A DNA stretch of 64,000 nt from VAZQ01 sp963785745 (GTDB taxonomy: Bacteria; Pseudomonadota; Alphaproteobacteria; Rhizobiales; Xanthobacteraceae), in assembly GCA_963785745.1 (NCBI GenBank), contig CAWAWR010000030.1:1-64000 (forward strand), in the 5' to 3' direction. Positions 35,521-44,126 of the stretch are shown piece after piece (within the stretch, counting starts at the first letter, position 1; each line of letters starts with the position of its first letter). The notes beneath the pieces were generated by a model that did not search any database, had not been told where the DNA came from, and saw only the letters and a list, made by a program, of their open reading frames with translations. Both the position numbers and the translations under genes were made by a program.

Positions 35521-36701
35521 CACGCCCTCCCGAGGATCAGTGTCGAGTGGCAGACCTGGTTGCCGCCGTGCCCGGACACCAGCGCGATCTCGGCGTCCTT
35601 CACCTGGCGTTCCGCCGGATAGGTGTGTCGCATCTGCCTCGCGCCCTCGACCACCTGCAGCATGCCCTCGACGTGGGCTTCCGAGAGCTGGCCGCCCGAG
35701 GTGTTGGTCGGCAGCCGTCCACCCATGCGGAGCGCACCGGAGGCGACGAAGTCGCCGCCCTCGCCTTTCTTGCAGAAGCCGTAGTCCTCGAGCTGCGTCA
35801 GCACCATGTAGGTGAAGCAGTCGTAGATCTGCGCGGTGTCGACGTCGTCGGGGCCGAGCCCCGCCATGCTGTAGGCGATCTCGCCGCTCTGCTTCGCCGC
35901 CGTCACCACCATATTGTCGTCGTTGAACCAGCCGCGCAGGTTGTTGAAGCTGCCGAACCCCTTGATCAGCACCGGCGGCTGCTTGAGGTCGCGGGCGCGC
36001 TCGCGGCTGGTCACGATGACCGCACCGGCGCCGTCGCTGCGCAGGCTGCAATCGTAAAGTCCGAACGGCGACACGATCTGTGGCGCCTCGTGGTATTGCG
36101 CCTTGGTGAGAGGCTTCTTCATCTGGGCGTCGGGATTGCGCAGCGCATGCTCGCGGCACGCGACGGCAATCTCGCCGAACTGGTCGCGGGTGGTGCCGTA
36201 GAGATGCATATGACGCGTGGCGCCGAAGGCGTGCGCCGCGACCGCGCCGAAATAGCCGTATTCGGGCGCGAACTCCTTCGGAAGCTGATCGTCCGGCGTG
36301 GTCTGGTTCTTTACCCGCGCCTCTTCGGAGGAATGCGTGCGCGACCAGGAATCGCGGCCATAGCCGCAGATCACCGTGGTCGCCATCCCAGCCTTGATCG
36401 CCATCGAGGCGATCGCGACCGCGAGTATCTGGCTCGCGCCGCCATTGTCGAGCGAGGTCGAGAATTTCACGTTGATGCCGAGCCGCGCACCGATCTGCTG
36501 GTGATGACTGTAGATGTCGTCCGGGCCGCGGCACACGATGCCGTCGATGTCCTTCACGTCGATCCCGGACTCGGCGATGGCGTTGCGCATCGCCTCGACC
36601 AAGAGGTCGAGGCTCGACACGCCCGGCACCCGGCCGAGTCGGCTGTGACCGGCCCCGACAATGGCGCAAGCGTCGCGCAGCTCGCGGGATGGCTCGATCA
36701 T
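35520..36701 (-). CDS. Thiolase-like protein (SCP2/lipid-transfer type), Cys nucleophile not seen
   Basis: 393 residues. MIEPSRELRDACAIVGAGHS, RLGRVPGVSSLDLLVEAMRN, DIDGIVCRGPDDIYSHHQQ, AAHAFGATRHMHLYGTTRDQ, PFGLYDCSLRSDGAGAVIVT and DTAQIYDCFTYMVLTQLEDY follow the thiolase-like family. At the position of the nucleophilic Cys (usually ACASG) it has SLDNGGASQ. The second active-site region (SGHGGNQVCHSTLILGR) is present. It may therefore bind acyl-CoA or act as a retro-aldolase partner with the DUF35 protein rather than condense or cleave as a true thiolase. Confidence 0.88.
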   Translation of the reverse strand: MIEPSRELRDACAIVGAGHSRLGRVPGVSSLDLLVEAMRNAIAESGIDVKDIDGIVCRGPDDIYSHHQQIGARLGINVKFSTSLDNGGASQILAVAIASMAIKAGMATTVICGYGRDSWSRTHSSEEARVKNQTTPDDQLPKEFAPEYGYFGAVAAHAFGATRHMHLYGTTRDQFGEIAVACREHALRNPDAQMKKPLTKAQYHEAPQIVSPFGLYDCSLRSDGAGAVIVTSRERARDLKQPPVLIKGFGSFNNLRGWFNDDNMVVTAAKQSGEIAYSMAGLGPDDVDTAQIYDCFTYMVLTQLEDYGFCKKGEGGDFVASGALRMGGRLPTNTSGGQLSEAHVEGMLQVVEGARQMRHTYPAERQVKDAEIALVSGHGGNQVCHSTLILGRA

Positions 36702-36748
36702 GGGCTCTGTCTCCGTTGTTCTTCTCTTACTTATTCCGACTTCCGGGA

Positions 36749-37852
36749 TCAGCGGAAGAGGTCCTCGACAATCTTCGCCGAGCGCTCCGTGTGCGAGTTG
36801 AGGTTCTCGGGCGTGACGAAATTCTCCTGCACCCCCGCCCGCGCCGGAACGATCGGCGCGATCTGTGGGAGCGGGTCGACGTCGGGACGTACAGGCAGAT
36901 ACTCCGCGCCGGCGAGAATTTGCTGTCCTTCCTTCGACAGCAGGAAATCCATCAGCAGCAGGGCGGCGTGAGGATTGCGTGCGCCCCTGGGGATGACCAG
37001 CGTGCCGGGCGCGCTCGCGACCGGTGGCAGAAGCTGCGCAGCGACCGGCGCGCCCTTCCCTGCGCTGATCAACGGATGATGCGCGAAGATCTGCACGGCG
37101 ATCTGGTATTCGCCGGCGATCACCCGGTCCACCAATGTGCGGGGGTTGCCCGCACCGAAATTCACGATCTTCTGGGTCCGCAATTTCTGCAGGTAGGCCA
37201 GCGCTTTTTCCTCGCCCCAGGTCAGGCGAAGATTGGTGACGAACAGCGGCGCGCCGATATGGGTCAGCAGCGGCCACACCATCTTGCCCTGCCATTTCGG
37301 ATCGAGCAGGTCCTCGTAGGTCTTCGGCGCCGTGCCGGGAGGAACCAGCCGCGTGTTGTAGGCCAGCCCGAAATAGCTCATGCGGGTGGGCGCCCAGAGC
37401 CTGCGCTGGTCGCGCATGTATTCAGGGATATCCGCGAGCTGCGGCGACCAGGCCTCCTGCGCCATGCCGGAGCGCACCGCGAGCTCCCCGATGCCGGTCC
37501 CTTCGGCGATATCGACCACGAGCTTCTTGGCGCGGACCTCCGCCGACATCCGCGTCTGGATGTCTTCGGAGTCGGCCCGCCAGAACGTCATCTTGATGAA
37601 GGGATATTTCTTCTGAAACGCGTTGGTGAGCGGCCGCAGCGCCTGGTTGACGATCATCGCCGAATAATACGTGACCTGGCCTTCGCGCTTGGCGCCGGCG
37701 ATCAGCCGTTCGGTGCGGTCGGCGCCGGTATAGGTCAGGATGTCGGTGTCGGCCGGCTGCGCTGACACCGCCGTCACGTGCAAGCCCAACGCCACCACGC
37801 CGATCGAACAGCCTCTCGCCAATCGACCGAGGGCTCCGGCCGCGCAAGGCAT
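36749..37852 (-). CDS. ABC transporter solute-binding protein (family 1), copy 1
   Basis: 367 residues. The exported start MPCAAGALGRLARGCSIGVV ends in VTAVSA. The body has the Fe3+/2-aminoethylphosphonate-like fold: VTYYSAMIVNQALRPLTNAF, KKYPFIKMTFWRADSEDIQT, MSYFGLAYNTRLVPPG, YEDLLDPKWQGKMVW, GAPVAAQLLPPVASAPGTLV and LLLMDFLLSKEGQQILAGAE. It is clearly a paralogue of the protein at 41,907-43,004 (shared VNFGAG.RTLVDRVIAGE, IFAHHPLIS..KGAPV). It starts one base after the enolase-superfamily stop. No ATPase gene is nearby. Confidence 0.87.
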   Translation of the reverse strand: MPCAAGALGRLARGCSIGVVALGLHVTAVSAQPADTDILTYTGADRTERLIAGAKREGQVTYYSAMIVNQALRPLTNAFQKKYPFIKMTFWRADSEDIQTRMSAEVRAKKLVVDIAEGTGIGELAVRSGMAQEAWSPQLADIPEYMRDQRRLWAPTRMSYFGLAYNTRLVPPGTAPKTYEDLLDPKWQGKMVWPLLTHIGAPLFVTNLRLTWGEEKALAYLQKLRTQKIVNFGAGNPRTLVDRVIAGEYQIAVQIFAHHPLISAGKGAPVAAQLLPPVASAPGTLVIPRGARNPHAALLLMDFLLSKEGQQILAGAEYLPVRPDVDPLPQIAPIVPARAGVQENFVTPENLNSHTERSAKIVEDLFR

Positions 37853-37853
37853 C

Positions 37854-38954
37854 TCAGGCGCTCTTGCGGCGTTCGGTGGCCGCCGCGGCCGCCTTTGGCG
37901 TGACGCCGCATCCGATCGCATCGGTGAGGTGCAGAACGCCATCAACCAGCTTGATCCCCTCCCAGGGGTCCTCCTCCAGACCATCGAACTCGGATAGCTC
38001 GGACGCGTACCAGATACCCGGCAGCGCGGCCGCGAGTTGCATGGCGTGTGCCGCGAGCAGCATCGGCCCCACGTGGGCGCCCATGCGGTAGCGCACACCA
38101 CCGGCGTCGCAGATCTGCGCTGCCGCGAATGTTTTTCGCAGGCCCCCGAGCTTGGTGATCTTCAGGCTGATCGCGTCGACGATACGCTCGCGCACCAGGA
38201 TCATCACCTGATCGAGCGAGTACGCGGCTTCATCGGCCTCGACCGTGATCGGCACCGCCTGCGTAACGGCCTTGAGGCCGGCCAAGTCCTTGACCTCGAC
38301 TGGTTGCTCCGCGAGGTCGATCTTGTAGGGCGCCATCAAGTTGAGCGCGCGGATCGCATCTTTGGCGGCATAGGACTGGTTGGCGTCGATGGTGAGGTGC
38401 GCATCGGGCCCCAGCTCGGTGCGGATGGCGCGCACGCGCTCCACGTCTTCCTCGACCTCACCGTGGACCTTGATCTTGAAATGCCGCACGCCTTTGTCGG
38501 CCAGCGCGCGGGCATTCTTCGCCATGTCGGTGGGCGATTTGATCGGCAGGATGCGCAGGCTCGCGAATTCACGGACAGCCGGGCCGCCGAACAGATCGCA
38601 TAGCGGCACGCCGAGCTCGCGCGCCCGCAGGTCGTGCAGCGCGCAATCGATGCCTGACTTGGCCTGGTTGTTTCCCATCATCGCGTTGTCGAGATCGTCG
38701 AGGATGCTCGCGATCTCGCGCGAGTCGCGGCCGATGAGCCGCTTGCAGAGCCGATCGAGCGCACCCTTCACGGCCTCGTGCGGCGCCCCATAGTGGTTCA
38801 TCGTGGAGGCGTAGCCGTAGCCGCCCGTCCCGTCTTCATTCCGAATGTTGACGGTCCAGCCTTCGGTCGCCGGGTTCGCCGCGAGCGCAAATTTCCAGTC
38901 CTTGTCCTTTTTCGGCAGAACCGTTTCCTCGATCCGCACATCGACGATCTTCAT
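37854..38954 (-). CDS. Mandelate racemase/muconate-lactonizing-family enzyme
   Basis: 366 residues, enolase superfamily. The capping domain MKIVDVRIEETVLPKKDKDW leads to a barrel whose catalytic Lys pair is K160/K162 (FKIKVHG). Metal ligands are D190 (TIDANQ), E216 (LAEQPVE) and D241 (VEADEAA), and the second Lys is K265 (SLKITKLGG). The enzyme should abstract a proton alpha to a carboxylate. Its place between a flavin monooxygenase and a solute-binding protein suggests an uptake-and-catabolism cluster for an organic acid. Confidence 0.9.
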   Translation of the reverse strand: MKIVDVRIEETVLPKKDKDWKFALAANPATEGWTVNIRNEDGTGGYGYASTMNHYGAPHEAVKGALDRLCKRLIGRDSREIASILDDLDNAMMGNNQAKSGIDCALHDLRARELGVPLCDLFGGPAVREFASLRILPIKSPTDMAKNARALADKGVRHFKIKVHGEVEEDVERVRAIRTELGPDAHLTIDANQSYAAKDAIRALNLMAPYKIDLAEQPVEVKDLAGLKAVTQAVPITVEADEAAYSLDQVMILVRERIVDAISLKITKLGGLRKTFAAAQICDAGGVRYRMGAHVGPMLLAAHAMQLAAALPGIWYASELSEFDGLEEDPWEGIKLVDGVLHLTDAIGCGVTPKAAAAATERRKSA

Positions 38955-38977
38955 GGCATTCCTCCCTTTTCTGGTTC

Positions 38978-40114
38978 TTATTCGGCCGCGGTGGCGGCGG
39001 CGCGATGTTGCGGCTCACGGAGCCCGGCCCGCTCCATGCGCGGGAGCAGCTCGTCCCGGATGTGCGGAAAGTCGTTGACGTAGTTGATCATTCCCATGGC
39101 GAAGCCATCGAGTCCGACGCTATTGAGGCGCAGCATTGTTTCCACCGCATCATCGTAGCTGCCGACGATCGGAACACCGGCGCCGCTGATCAGGCGTGCC
39201 TTGAGCTTTTCTTCGTCTTCCTTGAGCCAGGAATTGATCCGGGAGCCGCGCAGGTTGAAGGCATACTCCGCCGACTCCCAATCGCCTTGCTCGTAGACGA
39301 TGTAGTGATGGTAGTCCTCCGCCTCTTTGCGGGTGCGCCTTACCATCAGATGGCAGCTCGCGAAGATGTTGCGCAACTGTCCGGGCGGCGCGGCATCGCG
39401 AAAGTACTTAAGCTTTTGCTGGAGATCCTCGAGCTTGGGCGGCACGGTCGTGAATAGGCAATCCGCATTGTTGGCCGCGAATGTCCGGCCGGTTTCCGAA
39501 TTGCCCGCGCTCACGAGGATGGGACGGGTTCCCCACCACGGCTTCGGTTTGCCGCGGACAGCCTTTAGCTTGTAGTGGCGGCCGTCGAAGTCGAATGGAT
39601 CGTCCTCCGACCAAACGCGATTGACGATCTCCAGCCACTCGTCCGCGTAGTCGTAGCGGCCGTCGTGATCGCCAAGCGGAACGCCCATCATGCCAAACTC
39701 GATCGGGTTCCAGCCGGACACGACATTGAGCCCGAAGCGCCCGTGGCCGATGTGATCGGCCGTCACCATCTGCTTGGCGGCAAAGACCGGATTGACGAAC
39801 GCGACGTGGAGCGTGCCGAAGGTCGTGATGTCCTGGGTCGATGCGAGCAGCCCGCACGCCCATGCAATCGTTTCGAAGGTCGTGCCCTGGGTGTCGCTCG
39901 ATCCCTGGTAACCGTGCCAGCGGCCGATTGGGAGCAGGAACTCGAGCCCCGCATCGTCGGCGGCCTTCGCCGCTTTGACGTTATTGTCCCAGGACGCGTC
40001 CCAGCTCTCGGGTGCCTTGGTCAGGCTTAGCCCGCCCTTGCAGTTCATCCCGAACAGACCAAGCTTGAACTTGTTCTTGTTGTAGATGCGGGTTTCATCC
40101 CTGCTCTTTGCCAT
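38978..40114 (-). CDS. LLM-class flavin-dependent monooxygenase
   Basis: 378 residues, luciferase-like TIM barrel using FMNH2 and oxygen. KLGLFGMNCKGGLSLTKAPE, AKAADDAGLEFLLPIGRWHG, ITTFGTLHVAFVNPVFAAKQ, GRFGLNVVSGWNPIEFGMMG and RPILVSAGNSETGRTFAANN match the SsuD/RutA/SfnG branch. It lies between an ABC permease gene and the enolase-superfamily gene on the same strand. A C-N, C-S or pyrimidine-ring substrate is possible but not readable. Confidence 0.9.
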   Translation of the reverse strand: MAKSRDETRIYNKNKFKLGLFGMNCKGGLSLTKAPESWDASWDNNVKAAKAADDAGLEFLLPIGRWHGYQGSSDTQGTTFETIAWACGLLASTQDITTFGTLHVAFVNPVFAAKQMVTADHIGHGRFGLNVVSGWNPIEFGMMGVPLGDHDGRYDYADEWLEIVNRVWSEDDPFDFDGRHYKLKAVRGKPKPWWGTRPILVSAGNSETGRTFAANNADCLFTTVPPKLEDLQQKLKYFRDAAPPGQLRNIFASCHLMVRRTRKEAEDYHHYIVYEQGDWESAEYAFNLRGSRINSWLKEDEEKLKARLISGAGVPIVGSYDDAVETMLRLNSVGLDGFAMGMINYVNDFPHIRDELLPRMERAGLREPQHRAAATAAE

Positions 40115-40141
40115 TGTCGGAACTCCCTAGCGCACGTTTCT

Positions 40142-41878
40142 TCAAGCATTCATCTGGTGCCGGCGCGTCAGCATGTGGAAGATCGCGCTAACGGCCGTCA
40201 TCAGCAACATCCACAGCACGCCCATTGATGCGAGTTCGGTCACCTGGCCATTCTGCCAGAGCTCGAACAGCGTGACAGCCATCACTTCCGAGCCGGGCCC
40301 AACCAGCAGCAGGGGCAGCGAAACCGCTTGGACCGCCAGCAGGAATACCAGCAGCCACGCGTTGATAAGCGTCGGCGCCAGCAGCGGCAGCACGATGCGC
40401 CGGAACACGGATACGCCGGACGCGCCCGAAACCGATGCCTGGCCTTCGAGATCGGGCTGGATCTGCAGTGCCCCGGCGTAGGCGTAACGCATCCCGTAGG
40501 ACAGATAGCGCACCGACGACGCGATGATGATCGACAGCAGCGTGCCATAGAGCGGCAGCGGCATGTTCACGAAGATGTTCAGAAACGCCACGCCCAGGAT
40601 GATCGCCGGAAACACCAGCGGGAGCATGGTGAGGTGGTCGAGCAGCACCGCCCCTTTGACTTGCCGCACGACCAGCCATGCGCATAACGCGGTAAATGGC
40701 ACGACGATGGTTGCGGTCGAGGCACCCAGGATCAGCGTGTTGACGATGGAGTCGCGGAACGAGCCAGGCCCGAACAGCACGGCGTAATTGTCGAGCGACA
40801 TCCGGCCGAACGATTCGAGACTGACGCCGTCATAGAACGGCAGGAATGACGTGAACACGAGGATGCCGGCCGGAATCACCGTCACCAGCAGGAAGAGGAC
40901 GAACAGCAACGCCGAGCACAGATATCGCCAACCGCCGAGATCGACGATGCGTGGGCGAAACCCCTTACCCGTGATCGTCTGGTAGCGATGTGCGTCGCGG
41001 GCGAGATTGTTCTGCCAGATCAGCAACACGGTCACGATCAGGATCAGGCAAATGGAATAGGCACCGGACTCGCCGTAGTTCGCCGCGCCGGTGCGGCGGG
41101 CACTTTGATAGATCGTGGTCGTCAGCACATTGATGTTGCCGGCAAGCCCGACCAGCGCCGGCACCTCAAAGGATTCGAAAGTCCTGATGAAGATCAGCAT
41201 CGCCAGCGCGCAAATCGCCGGCACGCCCATCCGGATCGTCACCTCCCAGAATGCCCGCAGCGGACTGGCCCCTGCGACGATCGCGGCCTCCTCGAATGAG
41301 GCATCCATCGAGCGAAAGACCGCGGACATCAGCAGGAAAGCGAGCGGGACAAAACCGATGCCCTCGATCAGGATCATGCCCCACATCGAGTAGACGTTGA
41401 TGGCCTGGGGTTGCTGCGTGATGAAAGCGATCAGGTCGTTCAGCGGGCCCGCGCGCCCGAGCAGGAGCAACCAGGCGACCGTGTAGAGGATGTGCGGAAC
41501 ACCGAGCGAGATGATCGCCCCGAAGAATGCCAGATTGCGGCCGGGCGTATTGGTGCGCTCCACGATCAGGGCTTGAACGGTGCCGATCACGATCGCGATC
41601 AGCGCCGAGCCGAAGCTGTAGATCATGGTGTTGTAGAGGCTCGGCAGAAAGAACCGCCCGGTGAACAAGCCTTCGTAGAAGCGCAGCGTGAACGGCCCGA
41701 GCGAGCCGTCTGGCAGCGTCTCGTGCAGGCTGATGCGCAGCAGGAAGATCGCCGGCGGAACAATCAAAACGAGGAGGATTGCGACCAGCACCGCCACCAC
41801 CGGAGAGATCGCAGGAATGCCCGGCAGTGCCGCAAGGAGAGAGCGCGAGATGGTGCGGCTTTCGGAGCGAACAGTCAC
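40142..41878 (-). CDS. Double-length ABC transporter permease (iron/ThiP type)
   Basis: 578 residues with about twelve membrane spans, two fused permease halves. The first half ends with an EAA-like loop ASFEEAAIVAGASPLRAFWE; the second has QIQPDLEGQASVSGASGVSV. Such fusions serve FbpB- or ThiP-type importers with one solute-binding protein and one ATPase. Paralogous binding proteins lie on each side (36,749 and 41,907), yet no ATPase gene is present in this block. Confidence 0.9.
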   Translation of the reverse strand: MTVRSESRTISRSLLAALPGIPAISPVVAVLVAILLVLIVPPAIFLLRISLHETLPDGSLGPFTLRFYEGLFTGRFFLPSLYNTMIYSFGSALIAIVIGTVQALIVERTNTPGRNLAFFGAIISLGVPHILYTVAWLLLLGRAGPLNDLIAFITQQPQAINVYSMWGMILIEGIGFVPLAFLLMSAVFRSMDASFEEAAIVAGASPLRAFWEVTIRMGVPAICALAMLIFIRTFESFEVPALVGLAGNINVLTTTIYQSARRTGAANYGESGAYSICLILIVTVLLIWQNNLARDAHRYQTITGKGFRPRIVDLGGWRYLCSALLFVLFLLVTVIPAGILVFTSFLPFYDGVSLESFGRMSLDNYAVLFGPGSFRDSIVNTLILGASTATIVVPFTALCAWLVVRQVKGAVLLDHLTMLPLVFPAIILGVAFLNIFVNMPLPLYGTLLSIIIASSVRYLSYGMRYAYAGALQIQPDLEGQASVSGASGVSVFRRIVLPLLAPTLINAWLLVFLLAVQAVSLPLLLVGPGSEVMAVTLFELWQNGQVTELASMGVLWMLLMTAVSAIFHMLTRRHQMNA

Positions 41879-41906
41879 AGGCGACGCTTTCCGTTAGCAA
41901 CAGGAC

Positions 41907-43004
41907 TCAGCGAAACATGTCGTCGAATATCTTCGCCGAGCTTTCGGTGTACTCATTGAGCTGGTCCGAGCTGACGAACAGCTCCGGCACGCCGGCACGC
42001 GTGGGGATGACGGAGGCCAGAACATCCTTCGGTGGCACATCCGGGCGAACCGGAAAGTAATCGGCCTCGGCGAGGATCTGCTGCCCCTCCTTGGAGAGGA
42101 TGAAGTCGGCCAATAGAAGCGCCGCATGCGGATTGCGCACGCCTTTCGGGATGATCATCGTCCCGGCGGTGCTCGCGACCGGATCCATGAGCTGCGAGTT
42201 GACCGGGGCCCCCTTCGCCCTGCTGATCAGCGGATGATGCGCGAAGATATTCAGCGCAATCGGAAACTCGCCCGCGATGACGCGGTCGACCAGCGTACGC
42301 GCGCTGCCGGCTCCAAAATTGACGACCTTCTGCGCGGCAAGCTTCTGGAAATATTCGCGCGCCTTCGCCTCGCCGCGGGCGAGCCGAATGGTGGTGAGGA
42401 ACAGCGGCGTGCCGCTCGACGTGCCGATGCGCCAGGCAAGCTTGCCGCGCCAGCGCGGATCGAGCAGATCGTCATAGGTCTTCGGCACCTGCTCCGGCGG
42501 CACCAGCCGCGTGTTGTACGCGATGCTGAAATAGCTGATCCGGGTACTGGTCCAATGGTTGCGTGCATCCCGATAACGTTCCGGCATCGCCTCGATCAGA
42601 GGTGTGAAATAAGGCTGCGCCAGCTTGGCTTCGATGGCGAGTTCGCCAACGCCGGTGCCTTCGACGAGGTCGGCGACGAGGTTGTTCGCGCGCATCTCGG
42701 CCGACAGTTTGGCGATGATCTCCTCGGTGTCGCCGCGCCAGAACGACATCTTCACGAAGGGGTATTTCTTCATGAAGGCCTGAGCCAATGGACGCTGGGC
42801 CTGATTGACGATGGCAGCGGAATAAAGAACAACTCGGCCTTCCTTGCGAGCTCCATCCAGGATGAGCTGCTCGCGGTTCGCGGCACGGTTCGTAAGGACG
42901 TCTTGTGCCGCGGCAGGCGATGGCGGCGAGGTCGCAAATGCGACCGCGGACAACAAGATCGCGCCGATGATGAGCCCTTGGCGCCGCGACGTCTCTTCCC
43001 CCAT
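41907..43004 (-). CDS. ABC transporter solute-binding protein (family 1), copy 2
   Basis: 365 residues. Start ATG 43,004 (MGEETSRRQGLIIGAILLSA) follows GGAAGGAACG, and cleavage is likely at SPAAAQ. The sequence mirrors copy 1: VVLYSAAIVNQAQRPLAQAF, KKYPFVKMSFWRGDTEEIIA, GVGELAIEAKLAQPYF, YDDLLDPRWRGKLAW, KVVNFGAGSARTLVDRVIAG and DFILSKEGQQILAEADYFPV. It is 28 bp upstream of the permease, so it is probably that permease's main receptor. Confidence 0.88.
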   Translation of the reverse strand: MGEETSRRQGLIIGAILLSAVAFATSPPSPAAAQDVLTNRAANREQLILDGARKEGRVVLYSAAIVNQAQRPLAQAFMKKYPFVKMSFWRGDTEEIIAKLSAEMRANNLVADLVEGTGVGELAIEAKLAQPYFTPLIEAMPERYRDARNHWTSTRISYFSIAYNTRLVPPEQVPKTYDDLLDPRWRGKLAWRIGTSSGTPLFLTTIRLARGEAKAREYFQKLAAQKVVNFGAGSARTLVDRVIAGEFPIALNIFAHHPLISRAKGAPVNSQLMDPVASTAGTMIIPKGVRNPHAALLLADFILSKEGQQILAEADYFPVRPDVPPKDVLASVIPTRAGVPELFVSSDQLNEYTESSAKIFDDMFR

Positions 43005-43066
43005 CGACTTCGTTCCTTCCCTGCCGTGACGCTGCTTGTTCTTCGAGAGCATGCGCCGATTGTTTT

Positions 43067-44092
43067 CTATTTGGCCATGTCACGTAGACGCGCCGCAAGC
43101 TCCGGAGCCGCGGCATAGACCCGGTCCAGCAGCGTATTGATGGCCGCGCCCGTGACCGGGTCGATTTCCATGTTTTGCGCCTTGGCGTCCTCGAGCAACG
43201 CCTGGTCCTTGACCGCGGCATCGAAGGCGGCGCGCAACAACTGCACGCGATCGGCGGGAACGCCAGGCGGCAGCACGAAGGGGCGGCCCATCACCTGCTC
43301 GGCAAACGCAATTTCAAACAACTGCTTGCCCTCGGCGTTCGGCATGATCTCGATCGCGGTCGGGATATCGGGGAACGCCGCATCGCGGCTCATGCCCATT
43401 TGCAGGATCACCTTGGCGTCGCTCTTGAGCCAGGGTGCGATGCGCGCCCGGAACGCGGCCGACGAGCCGCCGGAAACATGACCGTCCACCTCGTTGCGCT
43501 CGACCGCGAGCAGGCTCTCCTGCGAGCCGCCATAACCGTCGACCACCTTGATCTTGGCGCCATAGAGCACATTGAGCATGCGCGGATAGATCGAGGTCGG
43601 CGCGCCGCGCGTCGTCGACGAAACGACGACCTCGATTTTCTTCAGATCGTCGATCGACCTGGCGCCTTTTTGCGTGCGCAGCACAAAGAGCCCGATCTCC
43701 TGCTGCGGCGATCCGAGCCAATGGAATTTGCGGGCGTCGAACTGCACCTGCGCATTGTTTACGTCGTAAAATTTGGCGAGCCCATTGTTGCGGGAGAGCC
43801 CGCCGATGACCGTGCCGTCCTGGGCCGCAACGTTGTAGAGGAAGTTCGCCGCCCGGATGCCCTCGGCCCCGACCATGTTCTGCACCACGATCGCCGGATT
43901 GCCCGCAATAAACCGCGGCATGTGCTTGGCGAGCAGGCGCGCATATTGATCGTAGCCGCCGCCGACCGAGGCGGACGTGATGAGGGTCAGCCGCTTCCCG
44001 CGATAGAACTCCGCCGCCGGCTGCGCCCGCGCGGCAGCCGCGGCGAGCACCAGGCCCGCCATCAGCACGGCGCCGAACCGGACCGTCGTCAT
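43067..44092 (-). CDS. TTT-family (Bug) periplasmic receptor 1
   Basis: 341 residues. The signal peptide MTTVRFGAVLMAGLVLAAAA is cleaved near ARAQPA. The tripartite tricarboxylate receptor pattern is FYRGKRLTLITSASVGGGYD, QYARLLAKHMPRFIAGNPAI, VVQNMVGAEGIRAANFLYNV, VERNEVDGHVSGGSSAAFR and FVLPPGVPADRVQLLRAAFD. No TctA/TctB membrane genes are near. It sits between a binding-protein gene and the CoA-transferase. Confidence 0.9.
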   Translation of the reverse strand: MTTVRFGAVLMAGLVLAAAAARAQPAAEFYRGKRLTLITSASVGGGYDQYARLLAKHMPRFIAGNPAIVVQNMVGAEGIRAANFLYNVAAQDGTVIGGLSRNNGLAKFYDVNNAQVQFDARKFHWLGSPQQEIGLFVLRTQKGARSIDDLKKIEVVVSSTTRGAPTSIYPRMLNVLYGAKIKVVDGYGGSQESLLAVERNEVDGHVSGGSSAAFRARIAPWLKSDAKVILQMGMSRDAAFPDIPTAIEIMPNAEGKQLFEIAFAEQVMGRPFVLPPGVPADRVQLLRAAFDAAVKDQALLEDAKAQNMEIDPVTGAAINTLLDRVYAAAPELAARLRDMAK

Positions 44093-44126
44093 CCTCCGCT
44101 CCTTTTGTCCTTGTTCGCCATTTCTC

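Noticed and set aside
35547..36971. 474-residue plus-strand frame opposite the thiolase-like gene
   Set aside because: Low-complexity antisense translation with no family features; the minus strand encodes a complete protein with coupled neighbours.
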